A stretch of DNA of 64,000 bases from Atrichornis clamosus. Taxonomy: Eukaryota; Chordata; Aves; Passeriformes; Menuridae. Under the pieces are notes generated by a model that saw nothing but the letters and a program-made list of their open reading frames with translations, was not told the origin of the DNA and ran no database searches. Location: contig WBMZ01014019.1 in the NCBI GenBank assembly GCA_013400975.1, forward strand, positions 1 to 64,000, in the 5' to 3' direction. The translations under genes and the position numbers were made by a program. Shown here one piece after another: positions 1-11,753 of this stretch; within the stretch, counting starts at the first letter, position 1; each line of letters opens with the position of its first letter.

Positions 1-3000
1 AGCTGGGGGTCTTCAGCCAAGGCCAGCAGAGGGAGAGAGGAGAGAGAAGGCACAGGAGCCCCGGCTCCTCCTGGAGCTCCCACTCAGATGGGGAGAATCT
101 GCCAGCAGTGATATAGCAGCAGATGATGCAGGTGTCCAGCGAAAACAACAGGGAAGGAAACCCAGGAAACTGGACAGCTAAACTCCCAGAGCTAGAGCCC
201 CACACCCCGTCTCCCCAAGCCGGGCCAAGAGGCCGTGAGTCCCAGAGGCTCCTTCCCAGCTGTGGAGACTGCTCCCCCACCCCGCCACACCCACACACCG
301 TTCCCCACCTCCCTTTGTGTTTTTCAAAACCGTATGAAAGACTCGGCCAGGATGATCAACTATCCCTTTGTGTCTTGATCATTTGCATATGGGCTACACC
401 CCGCTCCTGCCAGCTGTCTCCCTGGTAACTGATTGGAAAAAAGAAAGAAAAAATTCACTAAGAAATGCAAACCCACCACACCATGCTCTGAAGACTCCTA
501 AGTCATGTGTAGCCCATGCCAACATTACTTGTTCCAATAGTTTGTTCTGGTTGTCATCAACCTCGTTTGAAATGCTGGTTCATTTCTTAAATGATTTTGT
601 CAGTATCAGGTTTTCTCTCTTGCTTTGTCTCTCTCTGGTAGTTTGAGAATCCCCATTCTCATACCCTTGAATTACTTGGGACTTTTTAGTACCCTTCCAA
701 GTTTTGCAAAAATCTCTCCAAACATGGTTATCATGGAGTGGCAGGACTTTAATACCCTCCTCATCAATGCTCTGATTCTGTTCCTCCTCACTTTTCTCCT
801 GTTAGGTGCATATGAGGATGGCATTATCCCTTTTCACTGCACTGTTTCACTTGAAGGTGTTACTGAACTGCCTGACTGTTTTGTTGCTCAAACTGGAATC
901 ACAGTCCACCTTTATTAGACTTAGACAATACTAAGTGGCCTACTTTGAAAATATAAGACAATCAGTATTTTGCTTCACATTTATATTAGGCTTCTCCAAC
1001 TGCAGTTGTCATAACTGTTTCAGTCTTACGGCATTCTCCTGGTATTCAGTAAAAAGTTAGAAATAAAAATCAGTGTTCCAGTAATGTTTTTACCAACTTG
1101 TTTAGCATATTTGGGCAGGGTAATGAAGTCTGCACACTTAGAAGTATTTCTCCCAGATAGATGTGGTTTAATATTCTCTTCAGTTAATAATATAATGGAA
1201 ACTCCTGCAATTTAAAAGAAAAAATAAAAATGGAAATCCTGTTTCTATTTAAATACAGAGAGAAATATTTGTTTCATTTACTATGGTGTTCTATATCAGG
1301 TATCGTGCATTATGCTGCAATTTTTCAAATTCTTAGTACACTTTTAAAACTTCTTATTTTTCATCTGGTTAAAGTACTTTATATTATATTAGTTGGAGAA
1401 ACTTGTTTTCCTGAGGTGCCAAATTTTGCTTGGGTCTGCCCTCAGTTTGCCCTTCAGGAACATCATCTGGTTGTAATAGTTATTCTGTAAATAAGAACCA
1501 GCGTCCTCTGTAATGATTACTTCACCTTTTTCATTGTGCTGCTGTTCCCATGTAGTGGTGTCTTTTGTATACAAAATGATCATGCAGGTTTTTTGGGAAC
1601 ACTGTCAACAGCTGCATGAGTAGTCCTAAACTGCAGTTTCCCACAACACAGTTTCCATTCCAGGCATGGTAAGAAGAAATTCATCCTGGTGTCCAGTTTG
1701 GTTCGGGTTGATTTGGGTTGTAATGGACCCCTGTGGGTAATCTGTCACAGCTTGCTTTGTTTCTGCATTCATATTCCACATTTAAATCTTGCAGTTATTT
1801 GAGTTATAATTCTAAACAAAATGACAGTGTCTTTGACTCCATCTTTTTCTCTTCTTTGCCTCTTCCCCATCAAAGTCTTTATTCTCTGAGAATTAATTTT
1901 TTAAACATTGTTAAATATTTAAAAGGTCATTAACACAGATTTTTATGAGTGAGGATTTGCAATGCAATTTGTTTGTGATTTTAACTGTTTTATGTTAAAT
2001 CTGAAATTATGATAGACCAAAACATTCTAGTAAATATGCTTAATCTGAATAGTGTGGGGTAATGAAAAATCTCTAATTGAAGAATTCTGGCCAAAATGAA
2101 TTGCTTGACATGATGACATACTGATTTAACTATTCAGATTACCCCTTGCTCTGTGATTTGCAAGGAGGATATGCACAGCTAAACTGTGTAGAGCATTTTT
2201 TCTCAGGCTACCACACACACACGAGATAGCTCGGAGTTAACAAGCACTTGGCTAAGCACGTGTACACTCTCCACCCCCAATGGATGAGGCATCCAAAGAG
2301 CTGCAGCTGCCCAAGCTGGTGTCAGCTAGGAATAAATATTATTTTTGTAGAATTGATTACTTGAGACAAAAGAATGCTTTATGTTTTCAGGATTTATATG
2401 GCAGAAAGGAGGAGAGACATGGTCATAGCAGAAAAATGCAAGTCAGTAAACTGCAGGCTCTGTTTACTGCAAATTTATAGATTATTCATTACCTTTTTAT
2501 TTGACTTGTGTAAGGGCTTTACAGATGTGATCAGTCTCTTCATTCAGTAATACATAATGACTAGTAAAAAGAAAAGCCATAAAATTATTTTCTCAGTGAA
2601 ATCACCATGGATTTCTTACTATTCACTGCTAAAATGAGTACAAATGTTTGTATCATCAGTGACATCCAGTTGTATATTTTGCTCTTAATTGGTTGAGGTA
2701 ATCTCAGTTCTGATCTTTATGTTACTAACTAAAAATAAATAAGGCAGATAAAAATGCTCTGACAGAAGCTTAATTATATTAATTGACTGTTGACCATTGC
2801 ATGACATCTATCTGGAAGGGGATCTATATGGGAAGTATATGGGAAAGCATATATGTTTGTTTTCTACTTCTTGTATTTTGGTTTCTTGTTTCCCTATCTA
2901 ACACAGAAGTTCAAGTAGCATCAAGCTTCTATTGTGGCTAGTTATCAATTTTTAGAAGTGGGTAGAAATGCTGTCATGATAAGACTGTGTCATTATTACT

Positions 3001-4027
3001 TAGCATTTAAAGTTGTATAGATGATGTGATTAAAAAACCCCCAAAGATCAACACAGAGTCTGGGATACAAAAATTATTTTGAACTTTTAGACACTGTAAA
3101 TGACAGCTGCAAGACTTTGGAGCTCCCAGTAATTTTGTAATTAAAATTTGTAAAATATTTGGCCATCAGTAAAACTTGAAGGAATTCCACTTACAGCAAA
3201 CTACAAGGTTTGTCTCTCCTCTGGGCTTCTACCAGTGTTGCCTCTCAGTTTACAATATCAAGTTGCACTGTTGGCTCATGAGAAGTCCACTAATCAGAAA
3301 AACAAAATTGCTGGTTTGCTTCTCTGCATCCTACAGTTCAATGCTTTGCCAGATACTCCTACTGCTTGTTCCCGTCTTCCCAGCCCATGCTTCCAAATTA
3401 TCTCAGTCTCTTCATTTCTACCTCCTTGCCCTACATAGCAGGTAGGATAGGATAAAAGTCACTGGTATGTATATTTTCTTCTTTTAAGCCCAGTAAACTG
3501 ATTAGCTAAGGAATTATTGTCTCTGCTGCAGAAATATTATTCAAAGCTGAGAAATGAAATTCTGGCTGGGAGACATTTCTTACTCCTTTTTTTTTCTATT
3601 CTCCATTCCTATATTCTTGTCTATATTTGTTGTCACTTTTCCCTTCTTCTTGGCCAAATTTTCTACTCAGTTTACTAGTCAACATTTTTTCATTTTTTTA
3701 TTAATCTTTGAACAAATACTTCTCAAAAATTCTATTTTATCTTCCCTCCCTCTTCATTAAAGCATGAATTATAGCTTCTAGGGTCTATCTTTCACCCATG
3801 TTCTAGGGTTTCTTTGACCTTCCCCTCACTTGTTTTCTGGACATCACTAGAGCACCCTGTTTAAACACAAGAATGAGAGAACAGGAGAAGGCCATCCAGC
3901 TGGGAAGCTGTGCTGTGCTTCTGTCTGTCTATCCCATAGCACGCACTTCACTCTGAAGAGGTCTGAAGTGACCACAGTCACTGCTTTCTGCTCTTCTTGC
4001 TCATAACAACCTTGGTGTCATTAACAG
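1..4027 (+). other. ITGBL1: ITGBL1 intron (3' part), upstream of the antepenultimate coding exon
   Basis: No exon could be supported here. The first 430 bases are clearly richer in G and C than the rest, with a C-rich run near 272-306, but show no splice-flanked reading frame that I recognise. From about 430 onward the sequence is AT-rich and ordinary. The 3' end of the intron has a pyrimidine-rich stretch around 3982-4000, a plausible branch sequence (CATAAC) and the acceptor ACAG ending at 4027. Confidence 0.75.
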
Positions 4028-4174
4028 GCCGTGGTATCTGCTCATGCGGCCGATGCATTTGCCAGGATGGGTGGTTTGGAAAGCTGTGCCAGCACTCAAG
4101 GAAGTGCAACATGACGGAGGAGGAGAGCAGAAGTCTCTGCGAGTCAGCGGATGGCATATTATGCTCCGGGAAGG
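4028..4174 (+). CDS. ITGBL1: ITGBL1 coding exon (third from last), integrin-type EGF repeat
   Basis: This exon codes for 49 residues of integrin beta-like protein 1, a secreted protein built of about ten cysteine-rich integrin-type EGF repeats and found in extracellular matrix. I recognise it from the order [18 protein letters not shown] followed by KCNMTEEES and ADGILCSGK, which closely matches mammalian ITGBL1. Eight cysteines (exon residues 5, 7, 10, 12, 21, 27, 38, 46) fit the I-EGF pattern. CNMT is a potential N-glycosylation site. The exon starts after ACAG with the last two bases of a split glycine codon and ends one base into the next glycine codon, before a strong donor GTAAGA at 4175. 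The length, 147 nt, is a multiple of three with phase 1 at both ends. By C-terminal counting it would be residues 378-426 of a 494-residue protein. Identity is very likely; the exon number is inferred. Confidence 0.95.
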
Positions 4175-5890
4175 GTAAGAACTGGCAGCTGAGCTACCCC
4201 TATGTCAGTGCCTGCCAGAGGAAACCAATCACGTTCTGGAAGACTAATGTGCATGGCAGGGGGTTGTTGTGTAGTAACCCTTTCTTTCAAAGGCACTCAT
4301 TATCAAAAGGATGTTATATTTGGCTCCATAATACACTTGCACCCATTTTGTCAAACACCCACCCCAGCCGTTCACGTTCAGCAGCGTTGCTCTCCCATGC
4401 AATTTGTTAGTAGCATATAATTTCCTGTATGTGTGTAACTGATGGTCTGCCTGGAACAGCTGTACGTCAAAAACTAACTAGTAGTGCTCCATACTGTTGG
4501 AGGGAAAAGGGCACTACCCACAGTAACTCTCCAGGGGGAGAGATGGCAAATGTAATATATTAGGCAACAGTAAGTGGAGGAGAGGGTTTAACAGCAACAT
4601 TTGGTATCCTTAATCACTCTGCTCCCCAACACAGTTGCAAAGGAAAAGTAGACACCTGCAGCCCCCGCAAATGAATCCTACAAACTTCCTCATTTACTAA
4701 TTTTCATTCTGGTGGTTGCATCATCTTCAGTTCAGCTATAAAAAATTGCCACAGGGAAGAATAAAAGTTTGAAAATCTTGATAATTATCTACAATTGTTC
4801 TCTGAGGTTCTTACCTTGCAGTCTTTCAGGCTGGGAAATTGCATTAATGGAAAGAGGGCTTTTTAGCTCCGCCATAGTGCAAATTGCCTATTTTTGTATA
4901 TAATATGTCTGAAAAAGAATAGACAAAAAAGAGACTGGTTGGAGGCTAGAATGCACTCTATCCAGACTCTCTGTGCCATTTCCTATATTTTTATGTCCCT
5001 TGCATAGATAGGGAAGAAACCTGCCAGCTGGAAAAAACAGGAGCCTTCTACATCAGGCAGATTTCCAGTTTTCCCTTTGGTAACTTTTATTTCAGTGCAA
5101 AGGAAATTTAAATGGGATTTCCAGCCCAGCCATCATCCATCTGTATTATTATTTATCAGAGTTCTATCCCACTGCACCATTTCATTTTATTTTGGTTTTT
5201 TTCCCCCCTCAATTGATGCAATGTCATAAAAAATAAGGAAGTTGCACCGTTTCTCTGTTTTTTCCAGATGAGACTGTCTTTAAATTAGTGTATGTGTAAG
5301 AGAATGGTGAGTTACTGGAGAAATGGAAATTACTCTGTTTTACTGCAGAAGTTAACTTTTTTTTTCTCTAAATCTTTGTCTCCCTGTGAATTTTTTATAA
5401 ACCATGAAGGTGAGGGAATATGTTTAATATCAGTAAAATGCACTATGAAAGATTCTAAATATGTGTAAACATGAGAAATAATGTTGATTTTTAAAATATT
5501 TGTATTATCTGCTACCTTTTTGTAAGGATGCCCGAGAGCTATTTATTGCAGCCTGTGGGTTTTACTGTGAAAACAATTAGCTTTGGGCATGTATATCAAG
5601 GCTACAATTTACTTGGAGGCTTTGGGAGCAGATAATCCATCAGGAACTTGCAGAGATATCAGAGATTTTTTTCCCTCTTCTGACTATGCTGCCAAGGGGT
5701 GGTTTTGGGATCTGGTCACTGATGTAATCTGGAGCAGCCTGAAAGTTGCTCTAGATTGTAACCAGAAGAAGGCAGGTCATGCTTTTAAACATGAGGGCAT
5801 GGGTAGAGGCTCCAAAGGCCCAGATTTTCCAGGTAGTAGCTCTCTGTTGAACAGCATTTACTTCCTATGGGAATTAGAAACCTGACAAAT

Positions 5891-6188
5891 GGAGCCAGGC
5901 TCTTCTCAGTGGTGCCAAGCAGTAAAATGAGAGGCAACGGGCAGAAACTGGAAGGAACAGGAAGTTCCACCTGAACATGAGGATGAATTTCTTTACTGTA
6001 TGGGTGACTGAGCACTGGAACAGATTGCCCAGAGAGGCTGTGGAATCTCCTCACTGGAGATATTCAAGAACTGTCTGGAGGCAATCCCGCTCAACATGCT
6101 CTAGGAAGACCCTACTTCAGCAGGGAAATTGGATCAGACGACCCCACTGTTGTCCATTCTAACCTTATCCAGTCTGTGATTCTGTGAC
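5891..6188 (+). mobile_element. CR1 LINE fragment (3' end), + orientation
   Basis: The stretch follows the CR1 3' region in order: GGAGCCAGGCTCTT, AGGAAGTTCCACCTGAACAT, a TTCTTTACTGT motif, GAGCACTGGAACAG, TTGCCCAGAGAGG and a final TGTGATTCTGTGA tail. It is 5'-truncated and has scattered differences from the consensus as I remember it, so it is an old dead copy. It lies in the sense direction within an ITGBL1 intron. Confidence 0.92.
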
Positions 6189-6527
6189 CCTAAATCCATA
6201 TTGAGCAACAGTGGTGGGATTTTTTTTTTTTCAGTAAGATTCTTTGGCCCCTGAGCACATATTAGCTTCTAATGCAATGGAAGGTTGCCCTGAGGACAGT
6301 CAATATATGAAAGCTGTATCAAATTAGATGCTGTAGCAGTTTTATTGTAGGAACAGCTACTCACATGTAAGTGCTTGTCCCAGCAGAGAAATACCTGCAT
6401 AAGACAACTTCAGTAGTCAGTAGTCAGTAAACATCCAAGGAAGCTACTAGCTCTTCTCTGAGCAGGATGTGTATCACAGGCAAAGACAGTGTAATTACTT
6501 ACAACTTTTGTTGCTACGCTGCTTTGC

Positions 6528-6543
6528 TTTTTTTTTTTTTTTT
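6528..6543. repeat. 16-nt T homopolymer
   Basis: An uninterrupted run of T. No CR1 or SINE body adjoins it that I recognise. Confidence 0.9.
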
Positions 6544-9155
6544 CCAAATCTGTTCTTTATGCTAGGATATGTATCTGGAAATCATATCTTACTGGATACT
6601 CATATTTTAAAACACTGTTTACAGCTAGTGCAGCACTACCCATAAACCAAAATAACTAATTGTTCTTTCCCATTCATTACAGTGTGAAAAAAATAATGAT
6701 TACTTGTCAAATAAAAGGGAATTTGAAACCTGTATACTAATGGTGGTTATTCCATCTTTGCTGGAAACCTAGCCAGGATATGCAAGTACTATAATGGACT
6801 GAGAAGAACTTGAGTTTCTGTATGTAGGATTTAATAGACGGAGGAGTCCTGGTTTTCAGCAGATAACTGCTGAACACTATCAGAAAATTGCACTCTGTTA
6901 ATATAAGCAAAGTTGGGCATCCACATTCCTAGGCTGTTTTCAGAATCTTGGCTTGCTTACTGTGCCACCTGTAGCAAAAGCTCTTCCCAAGGAAAACAGC
7001 AACACCCACCATGCTGCTGCCTCCCTGGCAGTAAAGATAGGGCTGTGTAGGGTGACTGTAATGGTGCAGGATGTGGGCAAGGTAATGAGCCAAATCCCGT
7101 CTAAGAGGATCTGGCTGGGATCCCAGGAAACACCCTGCAACTCATTAGACTCCTTTTAATTAAACTGAGGAGCCTCCCAGAGCAGCATGCTCTGTTCTGG
7201 GAAAACACTCGATACTTCTATTTCGCTAACAGATTTTGTATTATGGAGCCTTATCTTCCCTGATTGACTTGGTGTTAAATTTGCTGTATCTTCTGCAAAA
7301 TAGTTTTAAACATTGTGGGCATCCCTCAGTAGCAGCATCAGTGCTTGTTTATGCAGAATCATTTCAGGTTTCTTACCGTATAATACTATTATTAACTTCT
7401 TTAATTTCACTAAAATTCTCATATTATTCCTCATTATTTGCAGCTCTCAGTGCCTTGCAGTTTGTATAAACAGAGTTATTTGGCTTAAATTACCTTCAAG
7501 TATGTCTTTGTGTACCTCCCATACAGCAACTATGTGATATGTATGCTATCCTCCACTGGCTCTTTATACAATGGTATTTTTTATCCTTGTAGGGAATGTC
7601 AATATTTTCTGTGCCGGTGGCTCAGTACGCAATACTCAGAACTCACAGAAAAAGTAGATGCTTAATCAAATACTCCCATCCCCAAATCACTAGCTCTTCC
7701 TGAGTATATGATCAGGTTCCATATGTTACTAGTTAAAGCATTTCCCTAAAAATTAGGCAATTAGTTAATTTCTGTGAATTCAAAATAAATATTAAATTAA
7801 ATATTTTATCAAAAATCAGTTCCTCTGCTGAGGCTGTTCTGAAGTTTTCACGAATTAAGTTTCTGTGATCAGAGGCACTTCATAATTTATGGGAAAAAAC
7901 AATGGAAAATTGGTTGATATCAAAAGATGCACTTCTTTTTTTAAATGTATATTAGGACTATTCCTATGGATTTTATTCAGAGGTCACTGAAAGAACTGGA
8001 AAGATGGAAAAGCATAATTTTATAGGCTTTGGCTCAAGCCCTTTTAAGTTACCAATGAATTCTCTTTAGGTTATATTCTGACATAACCAAACTTCCTTCT
8101 ATATATTTTTTCTTTAATCATGCATTAAACACTTTGGTGACTTTTTAATGGAATCATTCTGGAAATATTGCAGGAGGCTAGGATTTTCAAGTGCATTTAA
8201 CTCATTTTTCAGCGTGTTCTGTAAAAGGTCAACAGCTTCTTCCGTGACTTTTTTTTTAACTCCGCTTCTCATAGTTGAAAATTTTGCATATATGCTTTGC
8301 TGTAATCTATTCGGGAGGTTTTGATTTTTTTAATATTGATTTCTGCTGTAACCCCTTCTTAGGGCTAGGTCCACAAAAGGATTTTTGCTCAGCAGTTACT
8401 AAGAGCCCCACCTCAGAGTTTACATGTCTGAAATCTATATAGGGTCAGGCTGCTGAAGATGGGATCTGTAAAAGCCAAATCTCTTCAGCCAAGTGTCGGA
8501 ATACTCCAGAAGGAACTACCATCTCCTTGTGGCATTTGTAGTTGTAGAAAAGCCTCTCTCACACACTTCTCAGGCTACAGGCTTCCTGACACATGATTGT
8601 CTGGGGCCACGTTTCACTTTCCAGGATTCAGAGCCTTGAACCTTCTCCTGAAGGTAAGGATGTCTCAGAGTCTTCTCTTAAAGGGAGGTTTCTGGTGCTC
8701 TGTGGGCAATGGCATCACCTGAATTTGACCACAGAGTCCCTCCTTGGGACGGGGAGAAGCTTCATTTGTGGTGATGAGGATTTTGGGGGTCTATGAATGT
8801 TAGTCTTCTGCACTGCTTATCTTTTGTGGACTCGCCCCTAAAGACTTTAGATGAGGAAGGACCATTTTCTTCTTGGGTGTGATTTTATTGCCTTCAGTAA
8901 CATAGGTCAGGAACAATTTGATCTTTTCTAGTAGAAAGAAAAAGAATAGTTACTAAGAAGAGAAGCCCTGATTGTAGGTTTCTGAAACCAAAAGAAAGCT
9001 TCAGAATGTGAGTCCTTATTTAGTGAAATAGCAGGATTGAAGCATTAGTAGTAACATCCCACCATACTATAGCTCATGCCAAAAGAATCCTTTTATTCAA
9101 AAGGCTTTTAGCTTGATTATTTTCTTTTATGCAACAGCCCCTTAGGCAGCAATTT

Positions 9156-9184
9156 TGTGCATATGCACACGTGCGTACGTGTGC
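9156..9184. repeat. Alternating purine/pyrimidine tract, possible Z-DNA former
   Basis: All 29 bases alternate pyrimidine and purine without a break, mostly TG/CA with CG steps. Bases 9165-9184 also form an imperfect palindrome with arms GCACACGT and ACGTGTGC around a 4-nt centre. It looks like a degenerate CA/TG microsatellite. It lies 83 bases before the acceptor of the next ITGBL1 exon. Confidence 0.85.
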
Positions 9185-9267
9185 CCATGTGTGTCTCGGG
9201 TTGTTATTTTCTAGTCTGAATATGCCAGTGCTCTTTTGACTGGGAGTAATAATTTTTGTGATTTCAG

Positions 9268-9381
9268 GTTCCTGCCACTGTGGAAAGTGCATCTGTTCAC
9301 CTCAGGAATGGTACATTTCGGGTGATTTCTGCGAATGTGATGACAGAGACTGTGACAAACATGATGGTCTCATTTGCACAG
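9268..9381 (+). CDS. ITGBL1: ITGBL1 coding exon (second from last), integrin-type EGF repeat
   Basis: This 114-nt exon codes for 38 residues that continue the extracellular I-EGF array of integrin beta-like 1. Recognition rests on CHCGKCICS, the [18 protein letters not shown] stretch and HDGLICT, which match the ITGBL1 C-terminal region almost residue for residue. Eight cysteines sit at exon residues 3, 5, 8, 10, 22, 24, 29 and 37. It begins after ATTTCAG with GT, which completes the glycine codon started in the preceding exon, and ends one base into another glycine codon. The donor is CACAG then GTGCAG, weaker than usual because positions +4 and +5 are C and A instead of A and G. Both ends are phase 1, so skipping this exon would keep the frame. 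By C-terminal counting it covers residues 427-464 of 494. Confidence 0.95.
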
Positions 9382-10884
9382 GTGCAGTACAGGCTAACAG
9401 TTAATTGCTTCAGGAAACAAACTGAGTTGATGGGAATTATGTTAGACAAAGCCCAGCTTCTTCTTTTCCCACTGACGGAGGAAGTGCATTTGCTGGTTAT
9501 TCAAACCTGCTATAATTGTTTCTTCATGCAGTGTGATAATCAACTTAAGGTTTCTAAACAACAGTTGAAAGCCTGAGTATGAATTTAAATGAGTAAGCCA
9601 GCTATGGAATCCATCAACAGTTCTCACTGTAATAGACTACAAGTGCCTGTTTTTTGGCCAAGGACACAGTGTCAGCCTTATGATCATGAGGTTTCCTGAG
9701 CCTTTGTTCTTTTACTGGATGTCCTATGCGTGTAATGCATTTAAGTCACAGACAACATTCACTTGTCCGATGATCCCTGGTGGGGTAGGGGCGTACTTGT
9801 GTGGGTTAACAGAGCTTCCTGGCAATCAGACAACTGTCCGTGGGAGGCTGAGATACCCGATAGCTTTTCTTATGACGTGATGGCTAATGATTCAAGCAGC
9901 TTCACCTTAACGTTGTCTGAAAATGCAGGTGGCAGATGTCGATAGAAATGGGCAGGCTGCCAGCAAACTCTCATGACAAACATAGTGACAAGAAGCAGCA
10001 TGGGAATTGCTAAATTAACTTGCTGGCTGCTTCCTGTTACAAATCTTAATTTTATAAAATCTTTGCTAAACAATTATTAGATGTGGAAGAAATCTGCAGG
10101 CTGATTAGAATGAGAGTGGGAGGGCTGACACTAGAAAATTGTGTCTTCCAGCTAGCCCTGTTAGCAAGGGTCATTTTCTGGAGGCAAGTAGCCTTGCAAG
10201 CAGCAACAGGAGCCTTATCTTCAGCTGAAATGTCTATTCATGGGCCTTCGTAAAGTCAGAAGGAAGAGGAGCTTACATAGAAACCAAGGCTATGGAGGTC
10301 TCAAGCTGAGCAACCATGAATCATAAAAAATATTTAAATAAAATGAATATATCGGTCTCAGTACTTAATGTTTCACTGTTGCAAAATAGGACCAATATAT
10401 TTTTCATTTAACAAAGACTTTGAGATATGATTTATTAATGTAGTACTTCTGAGAATTTAGGTTTAAAGTTTTTTCATGAGTGATGGTTTTATTGCTATTC
10501 TGTTGGTAGCATTTAATGATTTTTTTATTTCTGAATAATAGTTAAAAGTAATCTTGTTTCTCCTTGTACCTGGAGGCACAGTGTGAACACTGAGCCTCAC
10601 CAGCTGAGTACAAACACTGATGTACACAATTACACTACACAACACAAAATTACAATATTTGCAATACTGCTGATGGAATTATTGAGAAAATGCTATTAAT
10701 GCTTTGTAAGTGTAGGTTTGGGGTGGCTTCTTAATGCAATGGTACAGTAATTGCTTGCTTCCAAAGGAAAAGGGGGACAGTAAAGGAACAATGCAACTAC
10801 TTTAGCTTGGCTTTTTACTTCCTGTAAAACACATTTTAATGTAGTACATTTCAATTACTATAATTGCCCTTTATTCTATTCTAG
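9382..10884 (+). other. ITGBL1: Last ITGBL1 intron
   Basis: About 1.5 kb, from a GTGCAG donor to a TTCTATTCTAG acceptor with a good pyrimidine tract. It is AT-rich, and I see no recognised repeat or gene in it. Confidence 0.8.
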
Positions 10885-10976
10885 GTAACGGTGTCTGTAG
10901 CTGTGGAAACTGTGAGTGCTGGGAAGGATGGAATGGAAATGCTTGTGAAATCTGGCTGGGGAGAGAATACCCTTAA
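10885..10976 (+). CDS. ITGBL1: ITGBL1 terminal coding exon with stop codon
   Basis: The exon completes the split glycine codon and codes for 30 residues, [16 protein letters not shown] through NGNACE to the C-terminal IWLGREYP, then TAA at 10974-10976. The end IWLG-x-EYP is diagnostic of ITGBL1. Five cysteines (residues 5, 7, 10, 12, 21) make a final, shortened I-EGF module. No transmembrane segment or cytoplasmic tail follows, which agrees with ITGBL1 being a secreted relative of the integrin beta stalk instead of a membrane receptor. With the two preceding exons this gives the last 117 residues of the protein, containing 21 cysteines. I see no frameshift or premature stop in the three exons, so the gene looks functional here. 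Confidence 0.95.
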
Positions 10977-11747
10977 TGAAGGACATCAAAGATTGAGGAG
11001 GTTTTATTGTTTGATTTTCCTTAGGCTGCTAGAACATTTAATTTCAGAAGTGCTCAGTGTATGGGTGTGGGTGTGCCTGAATGCACACGTACATGGTTGT
11101 AAATACCTTAGAACATATTTGAGGGCCTGATCCTTAAAGAAATGCATCAGAAAACTAAAAAAGCGAGCAGAACAGCCCAAACTCTAGAAGATGAAGTCAC
11201 AAAATACTGGCTCTACGGAACTTCCCCAGTGTTTTTTTTGTAAATCCAGTGGCACAATGTTATACCTATAATGACTTTTCCTTTAAGCAACCTTAGGCAA
11301 AGGTATAAGAAAACCTTTTTTTTAACATTATTTACTTGGTTTTCACATCTCCTTATCAGTATGCAACAATACACCTGTAGAAGAGCAGCATTAATTGAAT
11401 ATTTGTCAAATAATTAGTTTGATTTATTTTATGGTGTTTGAAAAATACATTATTTGGCCTTTATTTTTCTTTCTAACAATCCTGAGTATGCACCAGCTCA
11501 TACATTGTGAGAAGCTGTAAAGAAACCTATAAAAATATTAATGATTTTTTATTTCATCAAATAATTGTGTAACTGAAGTCCAATTGCATGACAGCCATAG
11601 ACTGAACACGCAAAGTATTTGAATGGAACTTTTGCCACAAGACAGCTTCTTAGTTTCTATGGTTGATGTGTCAGTCTGTTGGTTATCTAATCTACATATC
11701 ACAATACTTTCAAATGCATAACCTATAGAAACATTAGGAATTAAACT

Positions 11748-11753
11748 AATAAA
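11748..11753 (+). terminator. ITGBL1: Candidate ITGBL1 poly(A) signal AATAAA
   Basis: This is the first canonical AATAAA after the ITGBL1 stop, about 0.77 kb downstream. It is followed by T- and GT-rich sequence (TGTGTACTTTT, then TGTTCTATGTATG) that could act as the downstream element. A second AATAAA lies at 13606-13611. Use of either is inferred. Confidence 0.5.

Larger units (their letters stand above)
4175..9267 (+). other. ITGBL1: ITGBL1 intron between third-last and second-last coding exons
   Basis: The intron begins with GTAAGA and ends with the acceptor ATTTCAG. It contains a CR1 copy at 5891-6188, a 16-nt T run at 6528-6543, and an alternating purine/pyrimidine tract at 9156-9184. 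Open frames at 6940-7159 and 8593-8796 have no splice context or recognisable domain. The rest is AT-rich with no structure that I can name. Confidence 0.8.
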
